Shown here: positions 1 through 11,300 of the stretch, in pieces
Layout of the letters: every line of letters begins with the position of its first letter
How positions within the stretch are numbered: the stretch's first letter is position 1
Assembly (NCBI GenBank): GCA_010093705.1
Contig: MU006092.1
Location: forward strand, 1,627,055 to 1,691,054
Length of the DNA stretch: 64,000 nt
Direction of reading: 5' to 3'
DNA from: Patellaria atrata CBS 101060
Lineage: Eukaryota; Ascomycota; Dothideomycetes; Patellariales; Patellariaceae
Made by a program: the position numbers and the translations under genes
The notes under the pieces: generated by a model
The model's database searches: none
What the model saw: only the letters and a program-made list of their open reading frames with translations
Told to the model about the DNA's origin: nothing

Positions 1-507
1 GTTTTGGGGTCATCCAACGGTAGGCCTGTTATATTTTCATTTCACCGTGCTAATTTACCTTCACCTTTCCATTCATCTCTACGTCTACTAGTCGGGCTAT
101 TTCCCAGTCGATGTTTAGATTCTCATTCGAAAGCGAGTTGGTCACCAGATGAATGTCTTACAAATGCCATTCTCACGACTATTTTCACTTTTACCGGGAG
201 TGTTTTCGCTAATATTTTGTATTAGCAGTGGCATGCCGCTCAAATGAACTCCATTTCCCGCGCCCTAGCTTCTAAGACTGACATACTCACGTGCCTCTCT
301 CTTTCGCATTGTTTAACACAATCTGGGATAAGGACTTCCTCGGTAGAATTCGTCCCGTGTCATTCTGCGCGTTCCCGCATCTCACCCATCTGAATATTCG
401 GAGGTGCGCAGTTAGCTACCAACAACCACCCTGGAATGCCGTCAGTTATGTACACACTTATGTTTGGGCTGACGTAATTACCTCCTGGACTCCCTGCTCC
501 TACAAGA
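1..507. other. No assignable gene
   Basis: Short open frames exist here but none has a recognisable domain. The stretch at about 370-400 reads like a single leucine-rich repeat unit (HLTHLNIRRC), which could be an upstream exon of the reading frame at 508. I could not find a convincing splice pair joining them. Confidence 0.3.
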
Positions 508-1011
508 ATGACTCTAGAGCAGATCAAAGTGCATTTAGCCACCAAAGCCTTTCCTCCACAGCTCACTCGCCTTAAAATCCTAAGGGCAGACTACATGATG
601 ATATGCGACGATCCACCGCTCCTTGCCAATCTCTTCGTGGACTGGTTACATGAGGAACAGAAGACTTCGTGTCCCCAAGTTCGTGAATTGACGCTCGAAG
701 GACAATTCGGAGACTCCGATCAAGAAAAGAGACATACCCAGCAGAAGAAGTTCTGGTGGAAGGTTTCAGGGATTGTGCTCGTGGCAAAGTTGGAGGTGCG
801 GATTTGTAACAGCAGAACGATCTACGGCGAATTATATGATGAACCTGATACCTCTATCGGAGGGTTGGGAATGAATGAAAAGCTTCAATGGGTCCCGGAT
901 ATTGATGGAAACTGTACGGCTGCTAGAACCGAGATCAATGTAGGAAAGTACATTGGGGAGTATGTGTGGAAGAACGGTGCTAGAGTCCCAAAGTCTCTGA
1001 GGAATGACTAA
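508..1011 (+). CDS. Hypothetical protein, possibly the end of a larger F-box/LRR-like gene
   Basis: An uninterrupted 167-residue frame begins at the first ATG and ends at TAA. I recognise no catalytic motif. The N-terminal third (phrases such as LTRLKIL and VRELTLEG) has the leucine spacing of fungal F-box/LRR-like hypothetical proteins. The last third, with several tryptophans and tyrosines, is of unknown type. There is no signal peptide or membrane segment. An LRR-like phrase lies upstream in another frame, so the real gene may start earlier and contain an intron, making this only its last exon. It is transcribed toward the FRS2 gene (convergent, about 400 bp apart). Whether it is a real gene is uncertain. 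Confidence 0.4.
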   Translation: MTLEQIKVHLATKAFPPQLTRLKILRADYMMICDDPPLLANLFVDWLHEEQKTSCPQVRELTLEGQFGDSDQEKRHTQQKKFWWKVSGIVLVAKLEVRICNSRTIYGELYDEPDTSIGGLGMNEKLQWVPDIDGNCTAARTEINVGKYIGEYVWKNGARVPKSLRND

Positions 1012-1405
1012 AGGGGTAGCATCTAGCCACTTGGTCAGGAACTAAAGACTTAAAATAGCCCAGGTTTAATATTGGGTCACACTGAATGATGCTCGATTAT
1101 CAGACGATGCTTGCTGATGGGATACCAGAACAGAAATGGAGACAAATCAATCGTCACGGTGGAGATTGAAAGAGTCAGTTTCAACCATAGATTAGAAAAT
1201 ATGCGAGTTTGAATCATTCATTCTCTATCGTGATATTTCCCTCGTCTTCCGCACACTTAAGGAGAATCCCGCAGCCGCTTTTCCTTAGCCCCAATCCCCA
1301 TGGAAATGTCAATACTGCAGTCAATTCCATAAGGAAGTACACGTAAATTATTTTGGCACAAAATGATGGGGATATCGACAGCGTAAAGTTTCCTAACTTC
1401 CCACC
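1012..1405. other. Convergent intergenic region
   Basis: This is the 3' flank shared by the hypothetical gene and the convergent FRS2 gene. No coding signal or repeat was seen. Confidence 0.5.
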
Positions 1406-3172
1406 CTAATGCTTCTCCAATCTAACAGCCGCATTCCCGCCAATGAACCCCAAATCACACTTATGCCCCAATAACTCCCTGATATTACTAACCCCATACT
1501 TGATCATCGTCGGCCTTTCCAAAGATAAACCAAACCCATAGACCCTCAGATCTTTCGGAAGCCCCATAGGTTCCAACATCTCCGGCCTAAACATCCCACT
1601 GTTGCCGATCTCGACCCACTTCGCGAGGCCGATGTGGTACCCAAAGATTTCCATGGACGGTTCAGTATAGGGATTGTAAGCCGGTTTGAAGCGCAGGTTC
1701 GTGATACCCATTTTGGAGTAGAAGTCCTCGAGGAAGCGCATGAGGCCTCCGAGCGTGAGGCCGAAGTCCGCGATGACGCCTTCGACCTGGTGGAATTCTG
1801 CGAGATGTGTGGCGTCGACTGTTTCGTTGCGGAAGACACGATCAATGGAGAAGTAGCGCGCGGGCCGCGGGTCCTCGGCGAGCCGGTGGAGGACCCAGGT
1901 GCTCACGGCGGTGGTGTGCGTGCGGAGCACGAGGCGCAGACACTCGTCTTCGGACCAGGGGTAGCGGTAGCCAATGGAGCCGAATGCGCCATTTTGGTGC
2001 ACCTCTTTGATGTTGTTCCAGTACGCGTCGTAATCGCGGGGTTTGGTTTGCCGGGATTCTCCGGATGGGGGTGCGTAGAGGCGACGGGAGCCGGCTTCCA
2101 TCTCTTCCATCTGCGCGTCGGTTTCGGGATCGGGGCCGGGTTTGGAGGCTTTCGAGGGGTCGGAGATGAAGAAGGTGTCTTGCATGTCGCGAGCGGGGTG
2201 TTGTTGGGGAACGAAGAGCGCGTCGAAGTTCCAGAATCCGGAGTCAACGTATCTGGAGATAGTGAGTGATAACATTCTTCATTAAGAAAAAGGGGAGAAA
2301 GGGGAAAAGGGGTAGTTTTAAGGACGTGAATACTCACCTGCTCGTTGGCATTTCTACAAAGCCCTGATTGAAAAAAAGAGTTCTGAACTCTGCACGCACT
2401 TTGTTTAAGGGATGTAGAGCTCCTGGGTGTTGATCAGTGCCCAAGGCGTTGAAATTGTATGGCTTGAAGTTTGCCGTCTTCCAGTCACCGCTCAACAACA
2501 TATCAGCAGTGAGGTCTGTGACTTCCACTGGCATCTCTCGCTGATATTTCTCTCCTTTCTTTGCAGTATAGCTTATAATCTTTTGAAGTGTTATGAGCTT
2601 GCGCTTTCGATAATCTGCTATGGTCTTGTCCTTTGCATCTTCTACTACGGTACCCTTCAGCTTTTTCAGTGCCTGACTTGTAACATCTTCTACATCCTCT
2701 GCGACCAAAATAAGATTGTCACCGTCCTTTTTGATCCATTTGTTCTTAAAAGCGGCACCCTGACCGACCTTTGCTGAATCGGGACCGACCAATTTCTATT
2801 CATACAATAAGCTGATACCCCAAACACCTTCTATCGCACTTCCTTCGGTCTACCTACAGGTAATTCTTTCATTGAAACTTTGCCATGCTCTTTTATAGCC
2901 GACCAGACCTTGTACTCATGACTACCCTCGGTAACTATGGTGTTTCCCTCGTCTGTCAGCTGTACCTGCTCGCCAACTGATGTATCGTACATGATCATGG
3001 ATCTCGATGATAATCTGTCCAATGCCGCTTTGATCTGAGTCTGAGGAACATCCGCGAAGTCATTGTTGGTTTGTGTTTCGGGCTTCTCGCTGAGCGTGTC
3101 GAGGATCTCTTGGGTCAAGTCGCGATCGCCAGCTTGTAAGGGCACTGGGACTGGACCTTGAATGCCAGGCAT
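1406..3172 (-). CDS. FRS2: Cytosolic phenylalanyl-tRNA synthetase alpha subunit
   Basis: This is the catalytic subunit of the alpha2-beta2 enzyme that charges tRNA-Phe in the cytosol. I read three exons: 3172-2858, 2795-2338 and 2252-1406, separated by GT-AG introns of 62 and 85 bp. The sum is 540 codons (539 residues), close to other fungal homologues. The N-terminal 100 residues form the winged-helix tRNA-contacting region (phrases DRLSSRSMI and HEYKVWSAI). A lysine-rich linker follows, then the class II synthetase core: motif 2 ([19 protein letters not shown]) and motif 3 ([15 protein letters not shown]) are intact. The gene is divergent from RPC34 with start codons 273 bp apart. The first ATG (MPGIQGPVP) is chosen because no upstream in-frame coding is seen. 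A long open frame antisense to the last exon is a GC-bias shadow. Confidence 0.95.
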
Positions 3173-3445
3173 TGTGACAACCTAGCTCTACGGTCGTAGG
3201 AGAGAGTGTAGGAGAGAGTATAGCGGAATTGGTGTTTGTCACAATTTCACGGTTTACAGTTTTACAGTAGAACTCTTTTGGGGAGCGGGGAGTCATCACC
3301 ACCGAGCCCCTCCACAAGAACTACTCCGAAGACGACCCGTATCGAGCAGTCCTTCCACAGTAAATTCTCTCCTCTTCTTGCAAAAACAACCTCTTTCATT
3401 ACGATCTCATTCCATATGCTTGGACATAGATAGCATATCGCAACC
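3173..3445. promoter_or_regulatory. Shared divergent promoter of FRS2 and RPC34
   Basis: Only 273 bp separate the two start codons, so both housekeeping genes must draw promoter elements from the same interval. It holds pyrimidine-rich tracts near the RPC34 start and a pair of near-identical phrases (AGGAGAGAGTGTAGGAGAGA at about 3199-3218) close to FRS2. I see no classical TATA box. No specific factor site is claimed. Confidence 0.6.
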
Positions 3446-4548
3446 ATGGCTTCCTCGTCTGCGGGTAAGGGAGCGAAGAAATACCAACTCTACGATAAAT
3501 GCGAAAGAGCGCCACCGAAAACCATATTTTTCCAAACAGACTTAACAAACTATGGTGTCGCCTCAGATCTCACTGATTTACTAAACATATGTCAGGCCTT
3601 AGTGGCCGAACAACTCTTCCAGCAATTGGAGTCTGATGGTTCCGCATGCTGGAGGCTACGATCGAGGGAGGATGCCGCAAAGTGAGTAACTCTACCACGC
3701 CTCCGTCTTCGTGGATATCCGAATTAGTATCTAACGTCTAGCCTCCCAGAATCCGTGCCTTGACTAATGACGAACGAATTATCTATGGCCATATCGAATC
3801 TGCCGGCCAGACGCCCATCTGGTTGAAGACGATAAAGCGGCAAACGAACATGCATCAAAACACTGTTGACAAGGCAGTGCGAAGCTTGGAGACCAAAATG
3901 CTCATCAAGTCCATTACTTCACGCAGTAGGAGGATGTACATGCTCGCGCACCTTGAGCCGTGCACCGACATCTCTGGTTCCGGCTGGCACAGCGAGGGCG
4001 AGCTTGACATCAGCTTGATCGAGCATGCCTGCATGCTCACAATCCAGTATGTGCGCGACAAATCCTGGGCAGAGCAAAAGCTTCCAGCATCTATCTTGAA
4101 ATCCAGCATTGATGCAAAGAAGCGCGCCGTATCCGCAGCCAAGCAGAACCCCAAAGCTAAAGCTAATTCCCCCAAATATAAGCCCCGCCTCGGTCCTCAT
4201 AATCGTCCTCTGATTCCTTTCCCGGCGGGCTGGCAACAATATCCCACTGCGGACGATATTAGGGATCACCTTAACATTGAGGGCGTATTCTCTTTTGAGG
4301 TCACTGAGGACGACCTTAAGACTCTGCTCGACATGCTCGTCTTCGACGGCAAGCTGGAACGAATGGGTGCCAGAGGGTTCCGCAGCGTGCGCGAGCTTGA
4401 GAATGAGGATGACGAGATGAGTTCCGCTTTTGGCAATGGGCTCACCCAGGCACCGTGCGGACGCTGTCCTGTTTTCACTCTTTGTGAGGAGGGTGGGCCT
4501 GTGAACGCGAGTAACTGTGTTTATTTCGACGAGTGGCTCAAGTTCTAG
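3446..4548 (+). CDS. RPC34: RNA polymerase III subunit RPC34 (RPC6)
   Basis: This is a subunit of the RPC82-RPC34-RPC31 subcomplex, which opens promoters and contacts TFIIIB during Pol III transcription of tRNA and 5S genes. Two exons, 3446-3681 and 3750-4548, flank a 68-bp intron with a TCTAACG branch site. They give 344 residues, slightly longer than yeast or human. The N-terminal winged helix covers about residues 10-80 and a second one follows (phrases NDERIIYGHIESAG and QTNMHQNTVDKAVRSLE). The C-terminus carries a cysteine set spaced C-x2-C-x5-C-x10-C, ending ASNCVYFDEWL, matching the 4Fe-4S site of this family. An alternative TAG acceptor eight bases before the one used would shift the frame, so the CCCAG acceptor is preferred. 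Confidence 0.94.
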
Positions 4549-5295
4549 TTCTAGCTCGCTCTTACGGTATATCTCTTCCGTTTTTTCTTTCTTGGAATTT
4601 AGGAGTTGGTATTTGCAGCATTTTGTTGGAGTCCGGAAGGGTCAGAAAGGTATCGTGCATTTCCGTGGTGTTTTCGATACCCCTATACACCGAAAAGGAC
4701 TCGATGTCCATCCACGCAATGTCAGCCCAGATATGGCATAAACCGGGACCCTCTTATGTGTTAGACAGAAAATGGTAACCGACTACAGCCCCATACCGTT
4801 CGAGTAGTACTCAATACTTTCATCTCATTGTATATGATGAAATTATTTATTGATTTTGATATGTTGAGGTCCTTTACAGTAATGGAGATGTACCGCTAAT
4901 GCAGCCGAGGTCGTCATAAAAATCCGTACCTTACTGGTTTATATCTGATTACCACCACACATCGGACTAAACCTGTCGGTATCTTCTGGACTTGCCTCTG
5001 TTTGGAAAGAATACAGAGCTATGACAATGTAAAGAGACCTACAAATCCTCTTGGCTACATTAGCTGGAGCCGCGCAATACGAGATTTGACGGAACGAGTG
5101 AACGACGGCAAACCTCTCCTCTGTCCGTCAGTTTGTTCCTGGACCTGTAAAGCTCATCAGTTCAAAGGAGACTGCCATCCTGGGAATCGGAAATCCTTCG
5201 GTCACCATGGTGGGGCCGTAGCTGTAGAATTATCATTGTGAAGAACTTATACTTACAACTTTCTCCAGGAGACCCCGCAAAGCGACGCGAACCAT
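4549..5295. other. Intergenic region
   Basis: This is the RPC34 3' flank and the leader of the helix-turn-helix gene. A pyrimidine tract ending in CTCCAG at about 5262-5269 looks like a splice acceptor, so an upstream non-coding or short coding exon of the next gene may lie here. Nothing else is assignable. Confidence 0.4.
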
Positions 5296-5781
5296 ATGAC
5301 TACCCCCGAAACCACCGCCTCTACGCCAGCACCTATCATAGATTCGGAAACACCTGCTATATCGACAACAACTGAATTAGAGCAGTCGACAGTGCCTAAG
5401 AAAAGGGGCCCCAAACTAAAAAGCCTTTCCGAGAGACCGTACCAAGCACCCAAAGCGCGGAAGAGGAGGGTCCATTCGTACACGCGAGAACAAAAAGTAG
5501 AGGTGCTGATGTGGTTGGAGCATCACAAGGTCAACTACATGCGGTACACGGGGTACGCGCGGCCATTGATACCGGACATACGTAAACCAACGCAGCGAGA
5601 GGCAGCAGATTTCTTCAAGATCAGTCTGTCTACGGTCAGTGAATGGTGTCGGAATCGGCAGAAGATCTTGGAGCAGCCGGTCGGAACGAGGAGATCGAAG
5701 AAGGATAAAGCAGCGGCGGCGGCGACGGCGGCAGCAGCAGTGGCAAGAGAAGCAGCTACTCTGACGCCGACGGTGACGTAA
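5296..5781 (+). CDS. Small helix-turn-helix DNA-binding protein (psq/CENP-B-like)
   Basis: A 161-residue single-exon frame. The N-terminal 35 residues are Ser/Thr/Pro-rich. A basic stretch with an AT-hook-like KKRGPK and a KARKRR cluster follows (about residues 35-60), which would also serve for nuclear entry. Residues about 60-120 form a helix-turn-helix of the type found at the N-terminus of pogo/CENP-B proteins: YTREQKVEVLMWL for the first helices and TQREAADFFKISLSTVSEWC for the recognition part. An alanine-rich tail ends the protein. No DDE nuclease follows, so this is either a host regulator derived from a transposase DNA-binding domain or an independent small protein. Function is unknown. 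A possible splice acceptor just upstream means the N-terminus is not certain. Confidence 0.65.
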   Translation: MTTPETTASTPAPIIDSETPAISTTTELEQSTVPKKRGPKLKSLSERPYQAPKARKRRVHSYTREQKVEVLMWLEHHKVNYMRYTGYARPLIPDIRKPTQREAADFFKISLSTVSEWCRNRQKILEQPVGTRRSKKDKAAAAATAAAAVAREAATLTPTVT

Positions 5782-6430
5782 ACAGCTATATCCACGCCGG
5801 CTGCGTCGTGAATGGGATGCTAAGGTAGGGTCTATGGAAAAAGGGAAGGTGTTTTTGGCGCCTATGCTGTCTATCTACTGATGTATCTGCGCGGTTCTAT
5901 GGCAGGGGATGGCGAAATCTCCTCTATTGGAGGAAATAATGACTGACAAAATACAATCTGTCTTGATAAAGGTAACATCCCGATTTTATTTGGAAATACC
6001 GTGATGCACCCGGCTTCAATCTGTTATACATAAAAAAAGCAACAATAACAACATCCCTAGACTCCTTTAGGGTAACCGTATAGCAAACCATGCTTCGCCA
6101 TGTCACGGTGGGGGAGAATCAGCCACAAGTTCGGTGAACATTCGGTTGGCGATACAAAAGCACAACAGACGGTGAATTTCCGAATAAGAGAAAAAAAGGG
6201 TGTGGAGGTTTTGTTTATATTTTTCCCTAGCGCCAATCCGGCTCCGGGTCCTTGGTCTATTCCGATTGCCTACCCTTTGGATGGTGGGGTATAGACATTT
6301 ACATTGAAGACTCAGCATATTACAGGCTTGGTGAACATCCTTATGCTCCATACGCAAGTACGATTATGCTGAGGAGGGTGTCAATGTGTATGAAAGAATG
6401 ATATTCAATTTCTCCGTCTCGCCCACTCTA
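5782..6430. other. Convergent intergenic region
   Basis: This lies between the helix-turn-helix gene and the oxidase gene read from the other strand. No gene-like signal seen. Confidence 0.5.
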
Positions 6431-8338
6431 CTATACTTTACATAATCTCCCATCCTGCGTGGGCGCTCCTGGGCTCCCTCTAACCTCCCACTCTTCACTC
6501 CCTACTCCGGTAATGGCGTAAAAGACCCCCCAAGGATCGGTGGCTTTCTTGATCTGCAACAGTCTTGCATAATTCTTTCCATAGAAACTCTGCTGAAAAT
6601 TCGGCTCCTCAGTATCCGCCTCATTCATGTAAGCGCCTGACGTTGGCGTCACATCCCTCCACTTCTGGATAAACTGATCTAGACGCTTATGGTTCGCGGC
6701 CCACTCCGCCGGTGGACCCGTGTACGATGCAGTGTCAAAACCAGTGGCATGTGCCACCGCGGTCCGGAATGCCGGGTTCAGCGCAGAGTCAGTGCCGGGC
6801 CAGCCGGCAATCTTGTTGGTGGCGCCGAAGTTGACCGAGTGGAACATATATCCACCGTCTTCGACGAAGGATCGGATTGCGGCGATAGTGTTTTTGAAGA
6901 GCGTGCTATTCGGGTTTGCGAAGTTTTCACGGGGGAAGAGCCGAGAGCCGAAGCGACTACCACCTCCACCACCGGCGGTGCCGTACCTTGAACGACCGAA
7001 GGAGCCGTAGTTGGTGAACGAGCTTGGGCGCGGTATGCTTATCTTTATACCGACCTCTTCCAAATCAGCATGGAGAGGAGCCATGAATTCAATGGACCTT
7101 TCAGCATTCATGCCGGGGAGAGAGGCGGTCAGGGTAAACGAGAAGGAATTACGACCACTCGTTCTGATATAATCGTACCCAACACCGCCGGCATCACACA
7201 TACGATTCACATGAGAAAAGAAGACGTCAATGCCTTTCCAGAAGACTGTTTCTGAGACGGTCGTTGTAGAAAACTCTAAGGGGTAGTCCGTTATTTCGAT
7301 CACAGGGAATGCTTTTAGTACGACCGAAGTCACGATACCGAATGTGCCTCAAATTCGATTAGTTCAAATTGTTCTAGTTGCAGGTTTCATGGACTTACTC
7401 CCTCCTCCACCCCGAAGGGCCCAAAACAGATCCATGTTTTCTGTTGGGGAAACATGGACGAAACGCCCATCCGCTGTTACCACTTCCAGAGACAATACGT
7501 GGTCGCTCATCAGTCCATATAGGGAGGACATAGCAGAATGACCACCTCCTTGGAGAAAACCACCTGTCAATCCAACCGTAGCACCGCCTGGGCCCGGGAT
7601 GGTGAAGTTGTAAGTTTCCATAAGGCGGTAAAGTTCGTAGGCCATGTAACCAACTCCGAGCTTCACTGCACCGCCTCGATACTGTCCTGTACTAAAGTTT
7701 GGCAGATATTCAAAATCCTTAAGATGGTGTGTCCACACACTAAGCGAACCGCCGCCGGTGGACCGTCCTAGGAAGTCATGACCAGTATTCTTGATATTCA
7801 ACCGCACATTTGCGTTCCTCGCAAAGTTGACCGCCAGCTGGATCTGCTTTACGGATGTTGCGTTAACGACATAAGCCGGGTATCCGTTCAGACTGCAAAC
7901 GCCATCCTCTGGTACAGTTCGTGTCGGGACTGGACATGAATTGCCGGTAGCCCACTGCGCCATGGTCAAGGTCGGATCGTCTGTAAAGAAGTTACCATTG
8001 CGGGAATTGACTCGAACTTGGTTGCATTTTGCTGAGCTGAAGTACTCCCCAGGATAGCAAACAGCTTGTGGCGGGACACCTGGTAACAAAGCACCTCCCA
8101 TGCTATCATCTAATGCTTCCCATCTCGATTTACTTGGCCACTTAGAGTCACCGGGAAATGCTTTGCACTCTTCAGCATTGTTAACCGGAGCGCGAGCGTC
8201 CCCGAACGCCAGGTCTGGGTTACCGGCAACATCTGCTTCCGAAAGTTGAGCACGTTCATACTGGAAGTTGTAGCATGTCACCCTGTGTAGGAGTGCCAGA
8301 GCGAGGGGGACGCATGAAGGTGACCAGCGCATTTTCAA
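6431..8338 (-). CDS. Secreted FAD-linked oxidoreductase (VAO/berberine-bridge-enzyme-like)
   Basis: Two exons, 8338-7399 and 7347-6431, flank a 51-bp intron (donor GTAAGT, acceptor GAG) and encode 618 residues. A hydrophobic N-terminus (VPLALALLHRV) is a probable signal peptide. The PCMH-type FAD-binding domain follows: the NTGHDF phrase contains His187, the residue that normally attaches FAD covalently, and GFLQGGGHS is the pyrophosphate-binding loop. The C-terminal BBE motif is present (YGKNYARLLQIKKATDPWGVF). The second covalent anchor of bicovalent enzymes, a cysteine near the GGGH loop, is absent, so attachment is probably through histidine only. Such fungal enzymes oxidise sugars or secondary metabolites. 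No biosynthetic cluster surrounds it, so the substrate is unknown. It is the last recognisable gene before a long empty stretch. Confidence 0.88.
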
Positions 8339-11300
8339 GCTTTCTTTGCTGCTGCGTCTGAAAAACCACAGGAAAAAGGGAAATGAAGTCGGAACGAGAA
8401 GACAGATAGGAATGCTCCCAGTCTAGATTATAAAATCTGTTCGTATCAGAGCTGTTTTCTGAGAAAGCCCATCTGTCCGGTAAGTCATCAGCGCCCACTC
8501 GTGGTCACACCCGAGCGGGTAAAGATACAAGTTTACCATCTGCCTATTGAAATACGAGAGTACTATGTTACTATGTAGATTTCTATACAGTGAAGTCTGG
8601 TCTTCTACCGGAACCCAGCAAACGCGGTGCGTGGTGGAACATTGGCACCAATATACATATATTAACCGTGACCCAAGTACAAGCATCCGCCTAGGATTAG
8701 ATCGGGTAGAGCTCGTGTCCATAGTAGATAAGAATTTGAAATTTGGTAGGCAAATCCAGGAATCCGGAATGGGGCAATATCGAAAGGCTCCCACGCCGAT
8801 AAGTTGGAAGATGAGTGTTGATGAGGCTGTTAATAACTATTTTATAGCTCTAGAACTATAGGATTTTCCACCTAACGAAAAACAGTACAGTACTAAATGA
8901 CGTAGCTATAAATAGGATTCTTTAGCGTAACTATCTGTATTTCATTTACAGAGAGTAAGTTGCACTTATTAAGGTAGCCTTGGTGCCTTACTGGCGAAGA
9001 CGCAGTCTTTTGTCAGCGGCGTTCAAAGATTCAATTTGTGACTGTGAAGCAAACCTGCCAAGGTCCTATCCAGTTCCACTTTCCTGCTCGCAAATGTCAA
9101 ATCTTCTTCTTGAGTACATTGCATCGGCGGTATTGTCATCCAGAGCATCACCGATGAGCGAGACCGACCGCCGTCAGGGGAGATTTTCCACACACCTTCG
9201 GTCGATGCACCCGCATTTGGCAATCAGTATGACCGCAAATCAACACGGATGCCGGCAGATATCTTGCTAAAGCTGCTATCAATCATCCACGGCCCGTCGC
9301 TGCTACTGTACCTACACTATAGAAGCGAGCAAGCGAGCAAGCGCGATGCCTAAATGTCGACGAAGACAGACTGCAGCACTAGTCAGGTCGTGGATGCTGA
9401 TACCTGCATAATCTGATAATATATCTGGGTTGGGTATTTGTATTTCCGCTATTCATCCCACCGGCGAAGGTCTTGGCTTAGCCTTGTTCAGAAGCAGATC
9501 TTTCGCGGGATAATATAAGAAATTATCTGCTAGTAAAGAGTTAGGTGGTGGGACCGTGCTATATGTTGAATTATTATGGAGGAGTTGCTTCTGCATGTCG
9601 TACTTGTGGGGCCTCACGTCGTAGGATTTATATCGAAGGACAAGGCAATCCAGTCAGTGAGTAGAAGAAATTTATATTTGCAGCTTTCAGAGAGCCGGTT
9701 GAGCAGATGCTTTCCTCGTATGGTTCATACTATTCTGTTCCTTCTCAGCAGTCAGTCTTCTTAATCACGCTACACGTAGTCCACCAGGATACAAGGATTC
9801 CTTTCACATTCCCACCCCTTCATCATTATGTGGGGATTAGATTTCAGGATGGGTTAAAACCGAATTGTATACTGATCTTTCTTTTTTCTGGAATGCGTCT
9901 TCAGTATGGCTGCATTCAGAAGAGAGAAGGTTAATAATGGTCAGATAGTAGACAGCCAATCCCTTAGGCGAATGGTTCATTTTCAGGTTAAAGTCCCAGT
10001 GAGTCCTTCTTTGATGATTGCTGTTCTTGTAACTTTTCAAGTCGTCAATACCAGGCTTTCAAAATCACACATAAGGCCCGGGGTGTAAGTGCAGCATAAG
10101 ACGCCGATCGTCCTTTTCAACATCTCTTCCTTGCATACTTATCTGAACTAGCGTCTCGAATCAGAATGCGAGTCTCTATAGCCATCTTCTAACTTGCTCT
10201 CAACTGTCAAGAGTCCTACACCTTCACTATTCCGCACTAGCTCATCATAGTGTATATACAAACCATTGAATCGAACAACAACGAGGTACAGTCCCATTCC
10301 GTGATCTATGCAATGCTCTACTGGTTTTCTATATTTTCTATTTCAAACCAGATTCCTGGACGTCAGCTTCAGACCTCGACGATATGCTCCGTTTTCACAT
10401 ACCTGCTATGACCCCTTCATGCAGGGTAACGTACACCGACCTATACCTATCGCCTCTGAACCGGGGCGAAGCAAGTAGAGTATTGCGCAAATTTTTCTGA
10501 TTGGACCTCTCTAACGTGTTTTTAAACACAACTGGACATTTACTATTGCTGTTTGCTACACGAATAAAGCGAATGTACGCTCAAGTTTGTCACTTCCTTA
10601 TCGCTCCACATTTGAAACTTATTATTTACCATTTCTGTTGCGGAAAGTCTTAAGTTAGTTGTACAAAGATATACCCTACAGTGTATGGAATATATTAGTG
10701 GCGAATTCTCCATCACTGTGCGATGATCGTACCGAGCGCCCCTTCTCACGGTTTCGACTTTTCTCCGCTGTAAGCTCGATTGTACTATGTACGCGTTGCT
10801 GCGCACACGCGATTTTTAGAGCCGTACAGTTTTCATACGGTGCATGCGTTGTTTCCAGTCCCGAATCCTTTATAACCATACGCTTCATGTACTATGCACT
10901 CTTTGTTGTAGATCTGACTTTTCTACCGGTGGGCAGTCCCGGTATAGTACGCTCCTCACTCCCTTTCAATATTCCCAATTCGATACGCACTTCATGTGCA
11001 GCATTTTCGTTACTAGAATGATAACTCTCTTTACTATAGCATTTGCCTAATTCACGGTGTACTAATCAGCTTTTCCACGAATATTCTTGTTCATATTTCA
11101 TATAGTCATCATATTCCCATATTTTTAAGTAAATCATCAATCTCCATTACAGTATGTTTGTACGTGGTTGCGCGAAAGGTTAATAAATTACGAGATTCCT
11201 TGACACATTGTCTGGACTTTATACTAACATGCGGTTGCTATCGCCACGTCCACCCTCGCTGTCTCCGCTCGACTGATCGTACTAGTGCGTGCTGCACAAC

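Noticed and set aside
1634-2269. 211-codon frame antisense to the last exon of FRS2
   Set aside because: It mirrors the GC-rich third positions of the real exon and has low-complexity Gly/Val/Glu content.
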